Source: Fragilaria crotonensis (lineage: Eukaryota; Bacillariophyta; Fragilariophyceae; Fragilariales; Fragilariaceae). From it: 64,000 nt of DNA. The translations under genes and the position numbers were made by a program. The notes beneath the pieces were generated by a model. That model ran no database searches. It was not told the DNA's origin and worked only from the letters and a program-made list of their open reading frames with translations. The stretch spans positions 1 through 64,000 of the forward strand of contig JAKSYS010000306.1 of NCBI GenBank assembly GCA_022925895.1. Reading direction: 5' to 3'. Positions 1 to 10,866 of this stretch are shown here, piece after piece. The number at the start of each line of letters is the position of its first letter. Position 1 is the first letter of the stretch.

Positions 1-660
1 AATCTTGCCGCTGGTCTCAACAATTGTAAGGGGTGAAGAGGCAATAGGGTATATTGACAACATTGCTCACACTTCTAACAACACAGACGGTAATGTTGTA
101 TGACAGCTCAGCATCCTTTGTATTGAGTGTCCCTGATTGTTTCATAGTAGTGATTCACCAGTTCCGATTGGGAGCGCCTGATTGGTATTGACCTACAAAC
201 CGCAACTGCATGCGTCGACGTTTAAGAGCCACACATTCCATCCTCTACTCCTGAGCGCAAGCGCTTTGAATAAGGGAGGGTCGTTTCACAGAAAGTACAT
301 GAAATTCATTATTGTATTGAGCACTGCTTGATAAGGAATTCTAGCAAGCATTAGTACCATACCTTTGGCCAAAGAAATTCACACAACATCATCACATCAT
401 CAATTCTTGTCTACTACTATATCATCATGATTGACGCCACAAACAGGACTTTTGTGATGTTGATGTTGTTGAGCGAAAGGTCATACCAGCAAATGATATC
501 TCCGGCTGGTGGTTTCATTCTGTATATGAAAATCTGGGCATAGACAAAACAGACAACCCTGCATACTCCTATCATGCTTGCATTTTTGCTGGAACATTTC
601 TTTCTGGATAACTATGGTGGGTGTAAACATGTGCTTTGGTTCTAGGCAGTAGTAACAATC
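1..660. other. Intergenic, no gene seen
   Basis: No reading frame of convincing length and no recognisable RNA gene or repeat. The composition is AT-leaning and resembles the other intergenic parts of the window. Confidence 0.5.
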
Positions 661-664
661 ATTG

Positions 665-790
665 CTAGTAGTGGCAATGCATTGTCCGGTTGATCCATTG
701 AATGATTGGAATTCACACCAATTGAGGCTAGTAGTGGCAATGCATTGTCCGGTTGATCCATTGAATGATTGGAATTCACACCAATTGAGG
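665..790. repeat. Perfect two-copy 63-bp tandem repeat
   Basis: Copies at 665-727 and 728-790 are identical by eye, each beginning CTAGTAGTGGCAATGC and ending CCAATTGAGG. Because 63 is a multiple of three, a short open frame runs through both copies and repeats 21 residues. That frame has no other sign of being a gene. Complete identity suggests a recent duplication. Confidence 0.95.
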
Positions 791-2650
791 TGTTCTTGGG
801 TGAGCTATCAATACAAATGTTTCACACTACTACCCAGCAAGAAACAACAATGCACCAGCCAGTACCAGCCAGCATTCCACCAGGGCCCCAACATGAATTA
901 CTGATCCTTTAGATCATTCACCTGCAGTGATTGTCACAACAATGTTGTTTCTTGTCTGTTGGTGCTTGAATGCTGGTGTCATCAGTGTGAGACACTCCTG
1001 AAAGTGACTACAGGTTTAAACCATATAGATGGACGCAATTGTTGTCAAGTAGTAGCTAGACACTATTAGAATGATCCATTATTGACGTATTCGTCAACTA
1101 AGATGAATCATTTGCACCTTGAGATCTTTTCTATGCTCTATTTCCGTAGGGGTACTGTAGGTTCTTTTGAAAAGCTGGCGCGGCTCAAGAGTCACATTGA
1201 ACAGCAGATGTAATAAAATCTGTCATCGCATGTCAGAAAACCTGACAACAATTGCTCATTCTATTAGTATGCCAACGAAAAGGAAGGCATGCCCAAATCT
1301 TGTTGACACGGGGAAACAAAAGAAGGCAGGGAGGCCTTCAACAGAGTACACCACTCATGATGCTGTCAAGCTGGTACGTCCTTATTGAGAAAGGGTCTTC
1401 GAAGTTCACCATTTTGATTGCAAAATTGATCTGAGTTTGACACGAGATTTGCGATTTGTAAAATCTTTCTGTACTCATTTTGTACTGCTAATTTTTCGCA
1501 GGTACTCGATAATCGATTGAAATACCATTTGGCAATCAATGCCCTTGTTTGCAAGGGTCTCTGACCAAGCAACGCCTTCAGTACTTCGTTTCGCTTGAAA
1601 GAAAGGAGGAGGAGCAGAGGAGACATGGTTGTTCCAAGCGCCATCAGTACAAAGAGAAAAGGTCATGACGAGGAAGATTCCACGTTACTCACGGAGACAT
1701 CACCGCTCACAACGGCAACCAATGAATCGAAGACGAGCACAAATACTACCAACAGTTCTGAGTGCTGGAAGAGTCCACCAGTAGATCTCCGCGTCGGTAG
1801 CAGCACATTGACCAATAAAGATTGGGGCGACATTGTGAGGTGGGTCCTACCAGAGCGAAGGTGCCAGGACTCATGTGCGACTTAAAGACCAGAGATGCCA
1901 ACATTGCAAAACTGGCGAGACTGGACAACGTACATTCCGTCTACACCTCACATTTGAATGTCCACACTACTTAATACCATAGATCTAGTGGTGTCGCAAG
2001 TGCTTGGACTAAAATACTCCATCTTGTTGTACAAGTATGTCACTTTTTTACTGCTTGCATTGTTGTCAGGATTAGTTTCGCCGTGTATCGTGTTACATGC
2101 ACGGTCGTCCATTTATATGGTTTAGAACCTCCGGGTACTCAAAACAGTCGAATGGACAGAACTTCCTCAATATCACACCTTTTCAGATATTCTTGATTCA
2201 GACTGTGTCTGGGAACGTTCTGCATCATTTGGTAAAGTTTGAAGGAAAACGAAAGATTTTAGTATTGCTCAATTTCGGTCGTCTATCTATATGGTTTAAA
2301 CTCGTACTGGCTCCATGAGGAGAAGAATGGTTAAAGAGGAGTGGTTTTGAAACGTTTTGCTGTACTGGAGTACAAAGTATGGGCCAGCATTCAACATTCA
2401 TATCGTCACAATAGAAATAATGGGCGGGATTAGCAAGCTCTCCCGCCTCAGGCGGATGCTCAAGGTTACGTTCGTCCGCGAGCGGTCTATTGTGCTGTGG
2501 TAGTGCAAGTGAGCATGGTGGGGTTGTGGCATCCTAGCTACTATGAGCAGGTAACGTACCCTCCATTCTTCCCACGGATGGTAGTAGCGTGTTTGCCACC
2601 TAGAGCTTCCAGGAGGCCAACAAGGCAACGGAAGGGTAGGCCTGGGTGGG
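791..2650. other. Intergenic, probable repeat debris
   Basis: Only short overlapping frames occur. A lysine-rich stretch on the plus strand near 1270-1370 (MPTKRKACPNL, then KKAGRPS) could be the remnant of an exon, but nothing around it supports a gene. Two related segments near 2103 and 2279 share the core TATATGGTTTA. I recognise no product. Confidence 0.4.
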
Positions 2651-2652
2651 GG

Positions 2653-3565
2653 TTAAGCAGGTGCAATCCAGCAGAAGAAGGAGGACCCCTGCGGACATGG
2701 CAGAGAGAGGTCGGTCACTACCACCAGTTGCGCCGGCACATGCAAATAACGGTACATCTCATCGGACCGCCAGTGCCCGAGCAACCGGATACAATCGCCA
2801 GAGTCAATGCCGGCGCAGAGTAACGCGTAACGCCATGGCGCCGCCAGCGTAGGTGAAGCGGATGGAGTCATCGGTTGGTGTGTATGCGGGATCCAAATCT
2901 ATGGAGATCGCAGCTTGGAGGTGACGAGCGATGAGATCAGATGGAAGGATATAGGAGCAGGGGGGCGTGTTGTGGACCGCATTAAGGGGTGTGGAAGCCA
3001 TGGCCCTTCGGAGTGGCGGAGCACAAGGAGGCGGTTAGCCAACAAGTGTACCGGACACAGGTGGGCATGGCCAGAGCAGTCATGGCCAACAGTCTAGTTG
3101 TTGCTGACACCGTTCTTCTGCATGCTGCCTGTTGAAGGTCAGAGTGACAAAGGTGGCGGCTAAGAGGTTACAGGCATGAAGTGTGGTCAAGAGAGCGCGA
3201 GCCAACCCAAAAGAGGAGACCGCAAGGGCCTTTGGGGTGGCATCCAGGGCGGTGTGGCGCCACTTGTGATGGGGATCATGGGGGCCCGCCCAAGCGCAAT
3301 ACCGTGTGCGTTCAGACGAGGATCAGCGGCCCTTGTAGGGCATCCTCCACTGTGCGAGCCTGGATTGATTGATGGCTGGGGGCAAGAGTGCCAGTGCGGG
3401 AGAGCGGTGTGCAAACAACTGGAGAAGAGGGACAGGATCAAGGGCAGGAAGGTGGTAGGCATCGATGCCGGCGCAGAAGACATGCTGCCATAGCTGCCAC
3501 GAGGTGGTTGCGTTGGCACTGCACTGAGCAGAGGACGATCCGCGCAAGGATGTCATCTGTTGGAG
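2653..3565 (-). pseudogene. Decayed tyrosine recombinase (DIRS/Crypton-like)
   Basis: Reading the minus strand from about 3565 down, three frames together give the order of a tyrosine recombinase. First comes an N-terminal core-binding part (WQLWQHVF, then DPVPLLQLFAHR, ARTVEDAL and DPRLNAHG). A catalytic-domain stretch with TFVTLTFN follows near 3140. The C-terminal catalytic box comes last, with GGAMAL, LLCAGID, IRLLGHWRSDEMYRYLH near 2760-2850. The pattern G-x-D then LGHW-SD and YLH matches the HxxR/Y region of phage-integrase-fold enzymes as found in DIRS, Ngaro and Crypton elements. The frame is broken by stops, by a deletion near 3340, and by a 7-bp tandem duplication (GCGTTAC twice) near 2826-2840 that separates GGAMAL from LLCAG. 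The family match is from memory of diatom proteins, so the element class is uncertain. The region is visibly more GC-rich than its flanks. Confidence 0.62.
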
Positions 3566-3575
3566 AGCGCGCTAT

Positions 3576-4106
3576 TCACGATGGCGTTGGTTGTGGCTGG
3601 AAGGGTCTGTATGCTGCACCAGCCGAGATGTTGCCTGTGGGTACCTTTTGGCTTGGTAGCACTTTGTGATTGAAGGAGCTGGTATCTGGAGGCCTACGGC
3701 TGCAGACCACATGGCATCCACAAAAGGATGACGTTTTGGTCCAGCTCCTGATGAGAGACAAACATGATGGCATACTAGCTAGCACCGCAAATTGGCACAG
3801 AGTGATCGCTGCTTTGTTCACGTCATGAGCGAAGTTGACCTTGTTCTCCTTGATCATGCAGTAGTAGTCCACTAGGAATGATATGTTTTGTTCAACACAA
3901 GCCAGTTGTTTGCCCTTGTCGGTGGCTATGATGGTCTGGTCATGATTTGCAGTCCGTGCAAGACCAACAATGGCTGGCAGCCAAAAGCAAGCAAGGTCAT
4001 CTGGACCGTACCCACTAAACTGGAGGCGACCACCATCTACTTTAGTCTTGAGGCGGTGATAATAGGCAAGAAGTAGTATTTGGTAGATAGGCCTCATGAC
4101 ATGCAA
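3576..4106 (-). pseudogene. Unrecognised open frame, likely part of repeat
   Basis: A 176-residue open frame lies directly upstream of the recombinase remnant on the same strand. I recognise no domain, and it has no clear promoter or partner. It may be the 5' part of the same mobile element. A further open stretch on the minus strand near 4190-4290 reads VANTKRE...RLFENVDKINELVPV and looks protein-like, but a stop separates it from this frame. Confidence 0.25.
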
Positions 4107-4772
4107 TCTTGCGGAATTCTTGCAGGAGCACCACCGCAGCTATGCTGCTCATTCTTGCGACAATTTGCCAATCGTTTCAAACCGGCACCAGCTCGTTGAT
4201 TTTGTCTACATTTTCAAACAGCCGTAGCATGCGGTACGTCTCGCGCTTCGTGTTAGCCACACTCTTCTGTTTGCGATTTCCCTGCCATCCTTTGCCATCT
4301 TTGGAACTCGCCCTCAGGGTCCAGTGAGTGTTTGGATGGCGCCCAGTAGAGCTTCGGTGGCGCCCTCGGCCTCCGGCCTGTTCAAGATAGGGCCTTGGCT
4401 GTCATGTACCCGTACAACTCGCGGGAAGGAGCAATGGTGCAAGGTTGGGTGCAAGGCTTATGTGCATTAAAGCCACAAATTCCGGGGTATTTTTCAACCA
4501 TCATGGGAATCCGTGATTTCATTCTGCTTGATCCAGTTTACTTTGTATGTCCGTGATGTTCAAAGAGGAATCTGTTCAATGTCACATGAATATTTTGAGG
4601 TACCTTTCCTTGTTTTACATAGTAGACAGATAAAAATTCGATTTTTAAAGGATTCCCTCAATAAGGTTATGTCACAATTCCTGCAAAAATATTTAATGCA
4701 TACTGGAGACTTTAAGCTTCTGAGGATTTTCATGGTGCAAGCTGGGGTGGATAACACTCAGCAGCAGCCATT

Positions 4773-6986
4773 GTGTTTTGTGCGCCTCTTACACCTTTTG
4801 CAGTTCATGCAGGTCGTAACCATTTGAGGACGTTGGCATACACCTCCAATCCTCCTTCAGCCTCTATGAGGCCATATAGCTCCTCATGCACTTGCTTTGA
4901 GGCCTCCCAAATTGAAGCAGGCAACACCCTTCTTCTTCCACTACAGAGCCCCAACGATCAGTACGTCATGAATCTTGACCGCCTCAAAGGTTACAGTCCA
5001 CGACAACAGCTGGATATTAATCTTACACGGATTTATCTGCAGATAACGACGTTAGCCGAGATGTCGGACCGCACATCACCAGCCAACATATCATTGTGGG
5101 CTCTACACGGCGAACGGCCTGCTGACTTCGTCTCTAAGGATGCATGGCCCCGTCAATTACCTCCGAGTAGACACCAGCAACGCCTTTGGAAACGATACAT
5201 ATCGTCTCAATTCCTGAGATATGATCGGAAATGGAGAGCAATGCCAACTCTTCTATCGCCAGGACGAGATACGCCCGATCCGGTTCAGCCAATTTATCCC
5301 CAACAATCGAGGCCGTTAATGTCGTATCTCAAAGGACTTCCGCGGAACAAGAAAAGGTTGCTGACCCACATTCAATTTCCAGAGCATGAAGATCGCATAT
5401 GGAGAGAATGTCAACGTAAACAGACACTGACCATCGCATCCGACGGCGGTCTGAAAGGTCGCCACGGGACATTCGGCTGGAGTCTCACCACTCCTCAGAA
5501 TACAATTCTGTGTGAAGGGGCGGGACCAGTAGACGGACCTTTTGACACGGCCAACTCGACTCGTTGCGAACTCGGAGGATACGCGGCAGCCCTGCTTCTG
5601 ATCTCGCTCCTTCAACGCTCTTGGGGTAAACGACATCAATGCACATTCCGATGGGTTACGGACAGTAAATCGGCGATACGCAACGTCCAGAGTCACACGC
5701 AACAAAGGCAGATCAAGGAACGACAGCCATCCAACCCGGATTATATGAGCATCATAAAGCACGAAGGCAAATTCATTCGACGAAAGATCTCGCACGTCTG
5801 GGTCAAAGGACATCAACTTGATACATCTCAAACACCAAGAGGCACACCCAAGAAAGATGTGGCACGTAACTCTCACGTGGATCACCTTGCCACATGGTAT
5901 CGAGAGCACTCACACAAACGGCAGTCCATCGAGAAAACTGATCATACTCCCGAAGCAAAGATCACCATCTCAGTCAACGGTGTCAGACTCGTATCGCAGA
6001 TTGAATCCTGCCTGCGCTTTCACATCAACGGATATCATCTCCGATCGTACGTTCAGTCCAAACACAAGTGGACAAACAGCATCTGGGATCGCATTGATGT
6101 CGAAGCTTACGGACGCTTTCATCGACGGCTCTCTCCATCAGCACAAGTGGCACAAACGAAATTCATGTTTGACCAAAGGAACACTGGAAAAGTTCGATGC
6201 CGCAACGCAAAAGTTAGCGATCCCAAACTAAGCCTATGTCCCTGCTGCAAAACACAACTCGAGACCACCCATCATGTTCTTCGATGTCGCATGAATACTG
6301 AACACGAAAATGGAATGCTTCGGTTGAGGACATCATTGTCATCGGCAGGGCCTCATCCGGTTTTTCACCTTATAACAGAGAAGGTGTTCGAATGGCTTGA
6401 GCATAGAGGCAATAGCGATGCTGCATTCCATGTGAAAGAATTTCCGGCCAAGTTTCACGACAGCATCCGTGCGGCACTGTCTGACCAACAGGAAATCGGA
6501 TGGGACAATGCCATCAAGGGATATTTGAGCGTCGAGTGGAGGAACATGGCTGAAGAAGGTCTATTCGATACAGATACTTCTCGATCCCGCCTAGGCTATC
6601 AACGCCTCCAAGTTATATTCAAGGCTTTACACATTTATCATCAGACGGTATGGAAAGCTCGGAACCACACCCTACACAACACACAGACTATGGAGATCCG
6701 CCAGATAAGAGACACAGAATTATTTGAGATCACCGATCTATACGAGAAGAGCGACAGGTTGCGCGCGGGAGATAGGCATTACTGCGAGCAGCCCTTAGAG
6801 GAGATACTGAAGAAGTCACCATCCTCTAGACGAAGATGGCTATTGTTGTTTATGAAGAGGGCTATACATAGGGCATCGACAGATGGCAAACGACAGACAC
6901 TCATGACAAGTTTTTTCAGGCCAAGTGTAACGACAGGTACAGACACGGGAACAAGAAGCGATGGACCAACGATTTCGTGCAATTAG
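4773..6986 (+). pseudogene. LINE ORF2 C-terminal part: RNase H and zinc knuckle
   Basis: The first ~200 residues resemble the region between the reverse transcriptase and RNase H in diatom LINEs (LTRIYLQITTLAEM). A ribonuclease H domain follows at about 218-375, with the acidic set in order: D224 (ASDGG), E266 (RCELGG), D297 (VTDSKS) and D370 (HVDHLA), plus H347 in KGHQ. RNase H removes the RNA template during target-primed reverse transcription. A C-x2-C...HH-x3-C zinc knuckle (LCPCCKTQLETTHHVLRC) lies near 485. The last 250 residues are basic and unrecognised. About 730 residues are open with no internal stop, so the copy is fairly recent even though it lacks the reverse transcriptase. Confidence 0.78.
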
Positions 6987-6998
6987 GGTTAGGGTTAG
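6983..6998. repeat. Telomere-like TTAGGG array
   Basis: The sequence is TTAGGG TTAGGG TTAG. The LINE stop codon TAG (6984-6986) lies inside the first unit, so the array sits exactly at the 3' end of the element. Confidence 0.9.
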
Positions 6999-7000
6999 AT

Positions 7001-8425
7001 AAGTCACCGCCTCCCCGCAATATGGGCAGGCCATGACAGGGTACACACACTGGCCTTGACGAAAGACCGGCGAAGGTGCTAACCCTATAATTAGTTTATG
7101 TATAGTCATGCACTTGCTTTGTCCTAAAGCGTTGACGGTGGACGAGGATACCCATGATGAGGCGCCCCACCAGCAGCACTAACTGCAGGTGACAATGAAG
7201 CCTTACTACTTCTGTCTCAAGGTCTTGCTCAACATAACAAGAAGGGCCAAGAAGCGCTTGCAACAGGTCCTCCCATGTTGGAAACAAGGCGGTCATTGCT
7301 TTGAGGGTGGGGACGTGGGGACCCGCATGATGAAAAGCAGTCTTAGGGATCATTTCAACCACTGGGTACTGATACTATGGGAGAAGCAATGCTGTGCCCA
7401 AGCAGTCTGAATACACACCAGTTATTGAAACCTGCTGTAGTAGGGTCATCTCTAGCAGGGTTGTTCATGTAACGGATGGCTCAGTAAAAGATGGAGACTT
7501 CCCCAAACCTGTCAATACTACCCGGAATCAGGCACAGGATGGACAGTCGGTCAGCACTGAGTGCTGTGACCGTCAAGTCCCGAAGTGCTATTGGTGCTGG
7601 TTCGCCTGCTCCTCCGACATCTGTGTAAGCTGGCAAATAACCACCAGTGACTCAGTCGGGTGGAGGAATGTAACTACCACGCTCTAGGTTGTACGGTAGT
7701 ACTATTGATTGGTGGGAGGTCCCGGCCCATGCCCCGCACCTGGTCCCAGTCCCGGCCCGAATGGTTGGGCCATGTCGTTGTTGGACCATGTCGATTGCTC
7801 AGCCTTCGCCTTGTGCCAACTCAGAATGTTTAAAACGTAAAGTCGCTTATGTAGTCCTTGCCTACACTGATCGAGAGACCTGGCAAGTGGCAGGTCTGTC
7901 AACGCATTGTGCAGGCACTAATCTCATGGAAAACTGCAAACATTCGCCGAGCAATGTGTTGTGTGACGTCATTGATGACGTCACTTATCTAAGATAAACT
8001 GGACTAATATTTGGCAGACACCTCCGTCTCGCAATCGTGACATCACCTGATTTCAGCTTTGTACTTCCATTCAAACGGTGCAATATCACGCACATAGACC
8101 TCGTACCTATAGTGGAGAAGTACTTATGTTGTTGTATCCAAAGAGCTATCAACGAGTGCCAGTCAATCGACAGCCGCAGCAATCTGTTGAACCAACTGCT
8201 GTGCAGATGGTTCAAGGGCAGTAGCCTTGCTCGAAAAAGACACTCTATGACTTCGCGTTTCTACAAGGCATCACATAAACAACGCACAAAATGTCGTCAT
8301 TAATGAACGGACGCAATGCATCCACTTTTCGCACACCCAACGTCCACTGCTTGTACATACTCGGGAGTCGGGAGCCGGGAGCACTCTAGGATTTGGCTTT
8401 AAGCTCCCATCAACAATCCACCGCC
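7001..8425. other. Intergenic, no gene recognised
   Basis: Short frames only. A local direct repeat CCATGTCG occurs twice near 7772-7795 in a GC-rich patch (7715-7800). The last 100 bases should contain the promoter and 5' UTR of the permease gene that starts at 8426. Confidence 0.4.
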
Positions 8426-9904
8426 ATGTTCCTCGATGAGTCGCCGCTCTCATTGGATCTGTGGTTGCGATCCATGGGGCTGAGTTCAATCAGTTCACAA
8501 GATGCTCCTAGTGCCTCCGAAGAAATCATGGTCCCTGCCTTCGACTCGGAACAACGTCGAGGATCCGCCAGGTTCAGCAAGGCTGCTGTTATCTTAACTT
8601 TCATCGGAAGCAACGGGTCCCTGGGGATGCCGTACGCCTTCGAACGATGCGGAGTGGCTGTCACTATCATATTGATGATTGCCCTTGCTATTACGACCGA
8701 TCGAACCATGTACTTGTTTTGGATGTGTGCCCGAAAGACTGGTGCCAATACCTATGGCGGTGTGGTTCGTTCCAGCTTTGGACATCGAGTGCACTGTGTC
8801 AGTAGCGCCTTCTTATTTGTATACCTCCTTTTGATTGTATCACAAAGCATGAGGTCTGTATACACAATATTGACGACGCTTCGTCACCTTTACTTCCCGG
8901 ACACGAATATGCCTCTGATTCTCGTCTGGGTACCAATTGCGGTCGTCTGCGGGCTCACGTTCCATCCCTTGCAGCTCATGATGTACATAGGCGTCTGCAG
9001 TTTGATTGCTTTGTTTGCAATGCTCCTCTTCTTCAAGACTATAAGCCCTCACTACGAAGGACACACACATGACATTCGGCCTGACGCAGTGAACGACTCA
9101 TTTATGGGTTTCAACATGCTCTTGCTCCAATTTGCGGCATCCTATAATATTTTGTACATTCAAGCCGAGCTGAGCACTCCGACTGTGTCCCTCATGGGAG
9201 CTGTTGTGAGACAAGGCATACTGGGGGCCACTTTACTGGCTACTGCCATCGGATGCGCGGGCTATCAATTCCTTCATCGGCTTGGAAGTAGCGATGCGAT
9301 TCCACTCAATTTTCTCAACCATGCTTCCCTTACCAATAGCTATCCTGCCCTTCAAGCGGTGTCATTCTTGACTATATTCTGTGCCTCACCGCTTGTTCTG
9401 ATCCCTTGCCGGGACTACCTCTTGGACACAATCGAAACGTTCGTTTTGGACGGTCACTGTCCGAGTGATATGAGCGATTGTCAAGATGACATCGAAACAT
9501 GGACGACGCGTTCATCGACTCGAAGTGGCGGCAGCAGGAATAACCGTCCGCATAAATACCACGACTTGGCGAATGCTGATGAAGAATGTCATTTGCTTCC
9601 GTCGATAGAAGAGGACTCGCGATGCGATCTCCATATGAATCCATACGTGCGCTACGGTAGCATTGCTGCCATTTTGGTAGTGGGTCAGCTCTTGGCACGG
9701 AGCGACACGATTGTTCCATTCTTGTGGAGTCTGGTGTCTCCCACTCTGACAATGATTTTTGCCCATATCGTCCCTGCGGCATGTTACCTCGAAACTCACA
9801 AGCGTGAAACTCAAGCACACAAAACTTTCGGTCGATGGGTCATTGTTGTCTCTATTCTGCTTTGCGTTGTCTGCACTGTCGCGGCCATTCGAGATGCCCT
9901 TTAA
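8426..9904 (+). CDS. Amino acid/auxin permease family transporter
   Basis: Single-exon gene of 492 residues. I chose the ATG at 8426 (context CACCGCCATG) because the open frame upstream has no other ATG. The protein has an N-terminal cytosolic tail and then about ten to eleven hydrophobic segments. The first carries the family hallmark region VILTFIGSNGSLGMPYAF, and others follow near residues 80-100, 130-150, 175-215, 235-255, 265-290 and at the C-terminus. A hydrophilic loop of about 70 residues (roughly 345-415, rich in D, S and R) separates the last membrane block. This is the layout of AAAP/SLC36-38 transporters, which move neutral or cationic amino acids with protons across the plasma or vacuolar membrane. 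Substrate and membrane cannot be told from sequence. Confidence in the family is good; no symbol is justified. Confidence 0.82.
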   Translation: MFLDESPLSLDLWLRSMGLSSISSQDAPSASEEIMVPAFDSEQRRGSARFSKAAVILTFIGSNGSLGMPYAFERCGVAVTIILMIALAITTDRTMYLFWMCARKTGANTYGGVVRSSFGHRVHCVSSAFLFVYLLLIVSQSMRSVYTILTTLRHLYFPDTNMPLILVWVPIAVVCGLTFHPLQLMMYIGVCSLIALFAMLLFFKTISPHYEGHTHDIRPDAVNDSFMGFNMLLLQFAASYNILYIQAELSTPTVSLMGAVVRQGILGATLLATAIGCAGYQFLHRLGSSDAIPLNFLNHASLTNSYPALQAVSFLTIFCASPLVLIPCRDYLLDTIETFVLDGHCPSDMSDCQDDIETWTTRSSTRSGGSRNNRPHKYHDLANADEECHLLPSIEEDSRCDLHMNPYVRYGSIAAILVVGQLLARSDTIVPFLWSLVSPTLTMIFAHIVPAACYLETHKRETQAHKTFGRWVIVVSILLCVVCTVAAIRDAL

Positions 9905-10866
9905 AAAAGAACTGTCGGCTGCGGGTCACCCAAAACATACGCCTCAGTCGTCTTGTACAAACCTACAAATCACACGCAGCTTCTCTCATTGCTATTTCCA
10001 TGCACAAAAGCATTCGAGAATGATTTACTGCTACATTGCAAACAAAATGCCATGCATATACACAAAAGCCAATCGACGCATGGTCAATGTAAATTCTTAT
10101 TCTGGACACAGTGACCTCCGGAAAACGCACTGTTTTGTACTGCATTCTACAAACTTTCACTCCAAGCCTCTGCACACATACTCGGCTTGCCTATTGCGAG
10201 GATCATAAACACAGTCATTTCTCTTCATCAAGTAATACCATGTTTACCTCTGTGGTTTGTTGGACAGTTATCTCATTTGCCCCTTGTAGATTTCCCGATG
10301 TTCAAGAGCACCCATGGTGAGTAGTTTGGGCACTCATTAGGCAGAACTCCTAGCATGTACTCCCTCAGGGATGGACTTGTAGTTCTGGACTCTACCAGAC
10401 AATCTAGGCATAGTAGGAGCTTTGTGAAGATTCTCATCATCGACTTCAGGACGAGCAGGTGCCATTATAGGTGTTTGGCCACACTTGCAGTGGCAGAGAG
10501 AAATCATCATGTATCTTGTACAAGTACAAGTACCTGCATACGCGTACGCTGGCAAAGCACCTGTAGAGTTTCCATGTGATATCTATAGGGTGCAGTACGA
10601 CTGGTACGCTGGCAGTTACACAGTACGGTACTTTTAGAAATACTTCGAGTACAATTTACAGTACTGTTAGTACTACAGTAGAGTGGTAAATGGACTGTGT
10701 GACAACTTCAACTTGACGCTTCGCATTTCCTGAATCTTTTTTGAAAGTTCGCATTTCCGAAACAGATATCAATCCATTTATACTCTCATAAATTTTCTGC
10801 TAAGAAGATTCGAATCTGAAGTGAAACTTGCTCGGTGCTTCACACTCCAAAGATAACAACATAATT
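9905..10866. other. Intergenic between permease and PGK; GTAC-rich patch
   Basis: No gene seen. 10520-10690 is crowded with GTAC and AGTACT words. The last ~180 bases upstream of the kinase ATG should hold its promoter, but I recognise no TATA box or other element. Confidence 0.45.

Larger units (their letters stand above)
4650..7000 (+). mobile_element. 5'-truncated LINE (non-LTR retrotransposon) with RNase H
   Basis: The open frame at 4773-6986 has no convincing ATG and enters mid-protein, as expected of a 5'-truncated LINE. Short protein-like stretches in another frame upstream (LLRIFMVQAGVD near 4725) suggest the reverse-transcriptase tail starts before 4773 and has shifted frame. The reverse-transcriptase core itself is absent. 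The 3' end is marked by TTAGGG repeats rather than poly(A). Confidence 0.75.

Noticed and set aside
662-904. Open frame with an internal 21-residue repeat as a gene
   Set aside because: The repeat is a DNA tandem duplication whose length happens to be a multiple of three. There is no start context, domain or neighbour support.
5316-5909. 197-residue minus-strand frame within the LINE
   Set aside because: It lies opposite the RNase H domain, whose acidic residues are all in place on the plus strand.
7394-7997. Plus-strand frames of about 100 codons before the permease gene
   Set aside because: No domain, poor start context and no splice pattern linking them to the gene at 8426.
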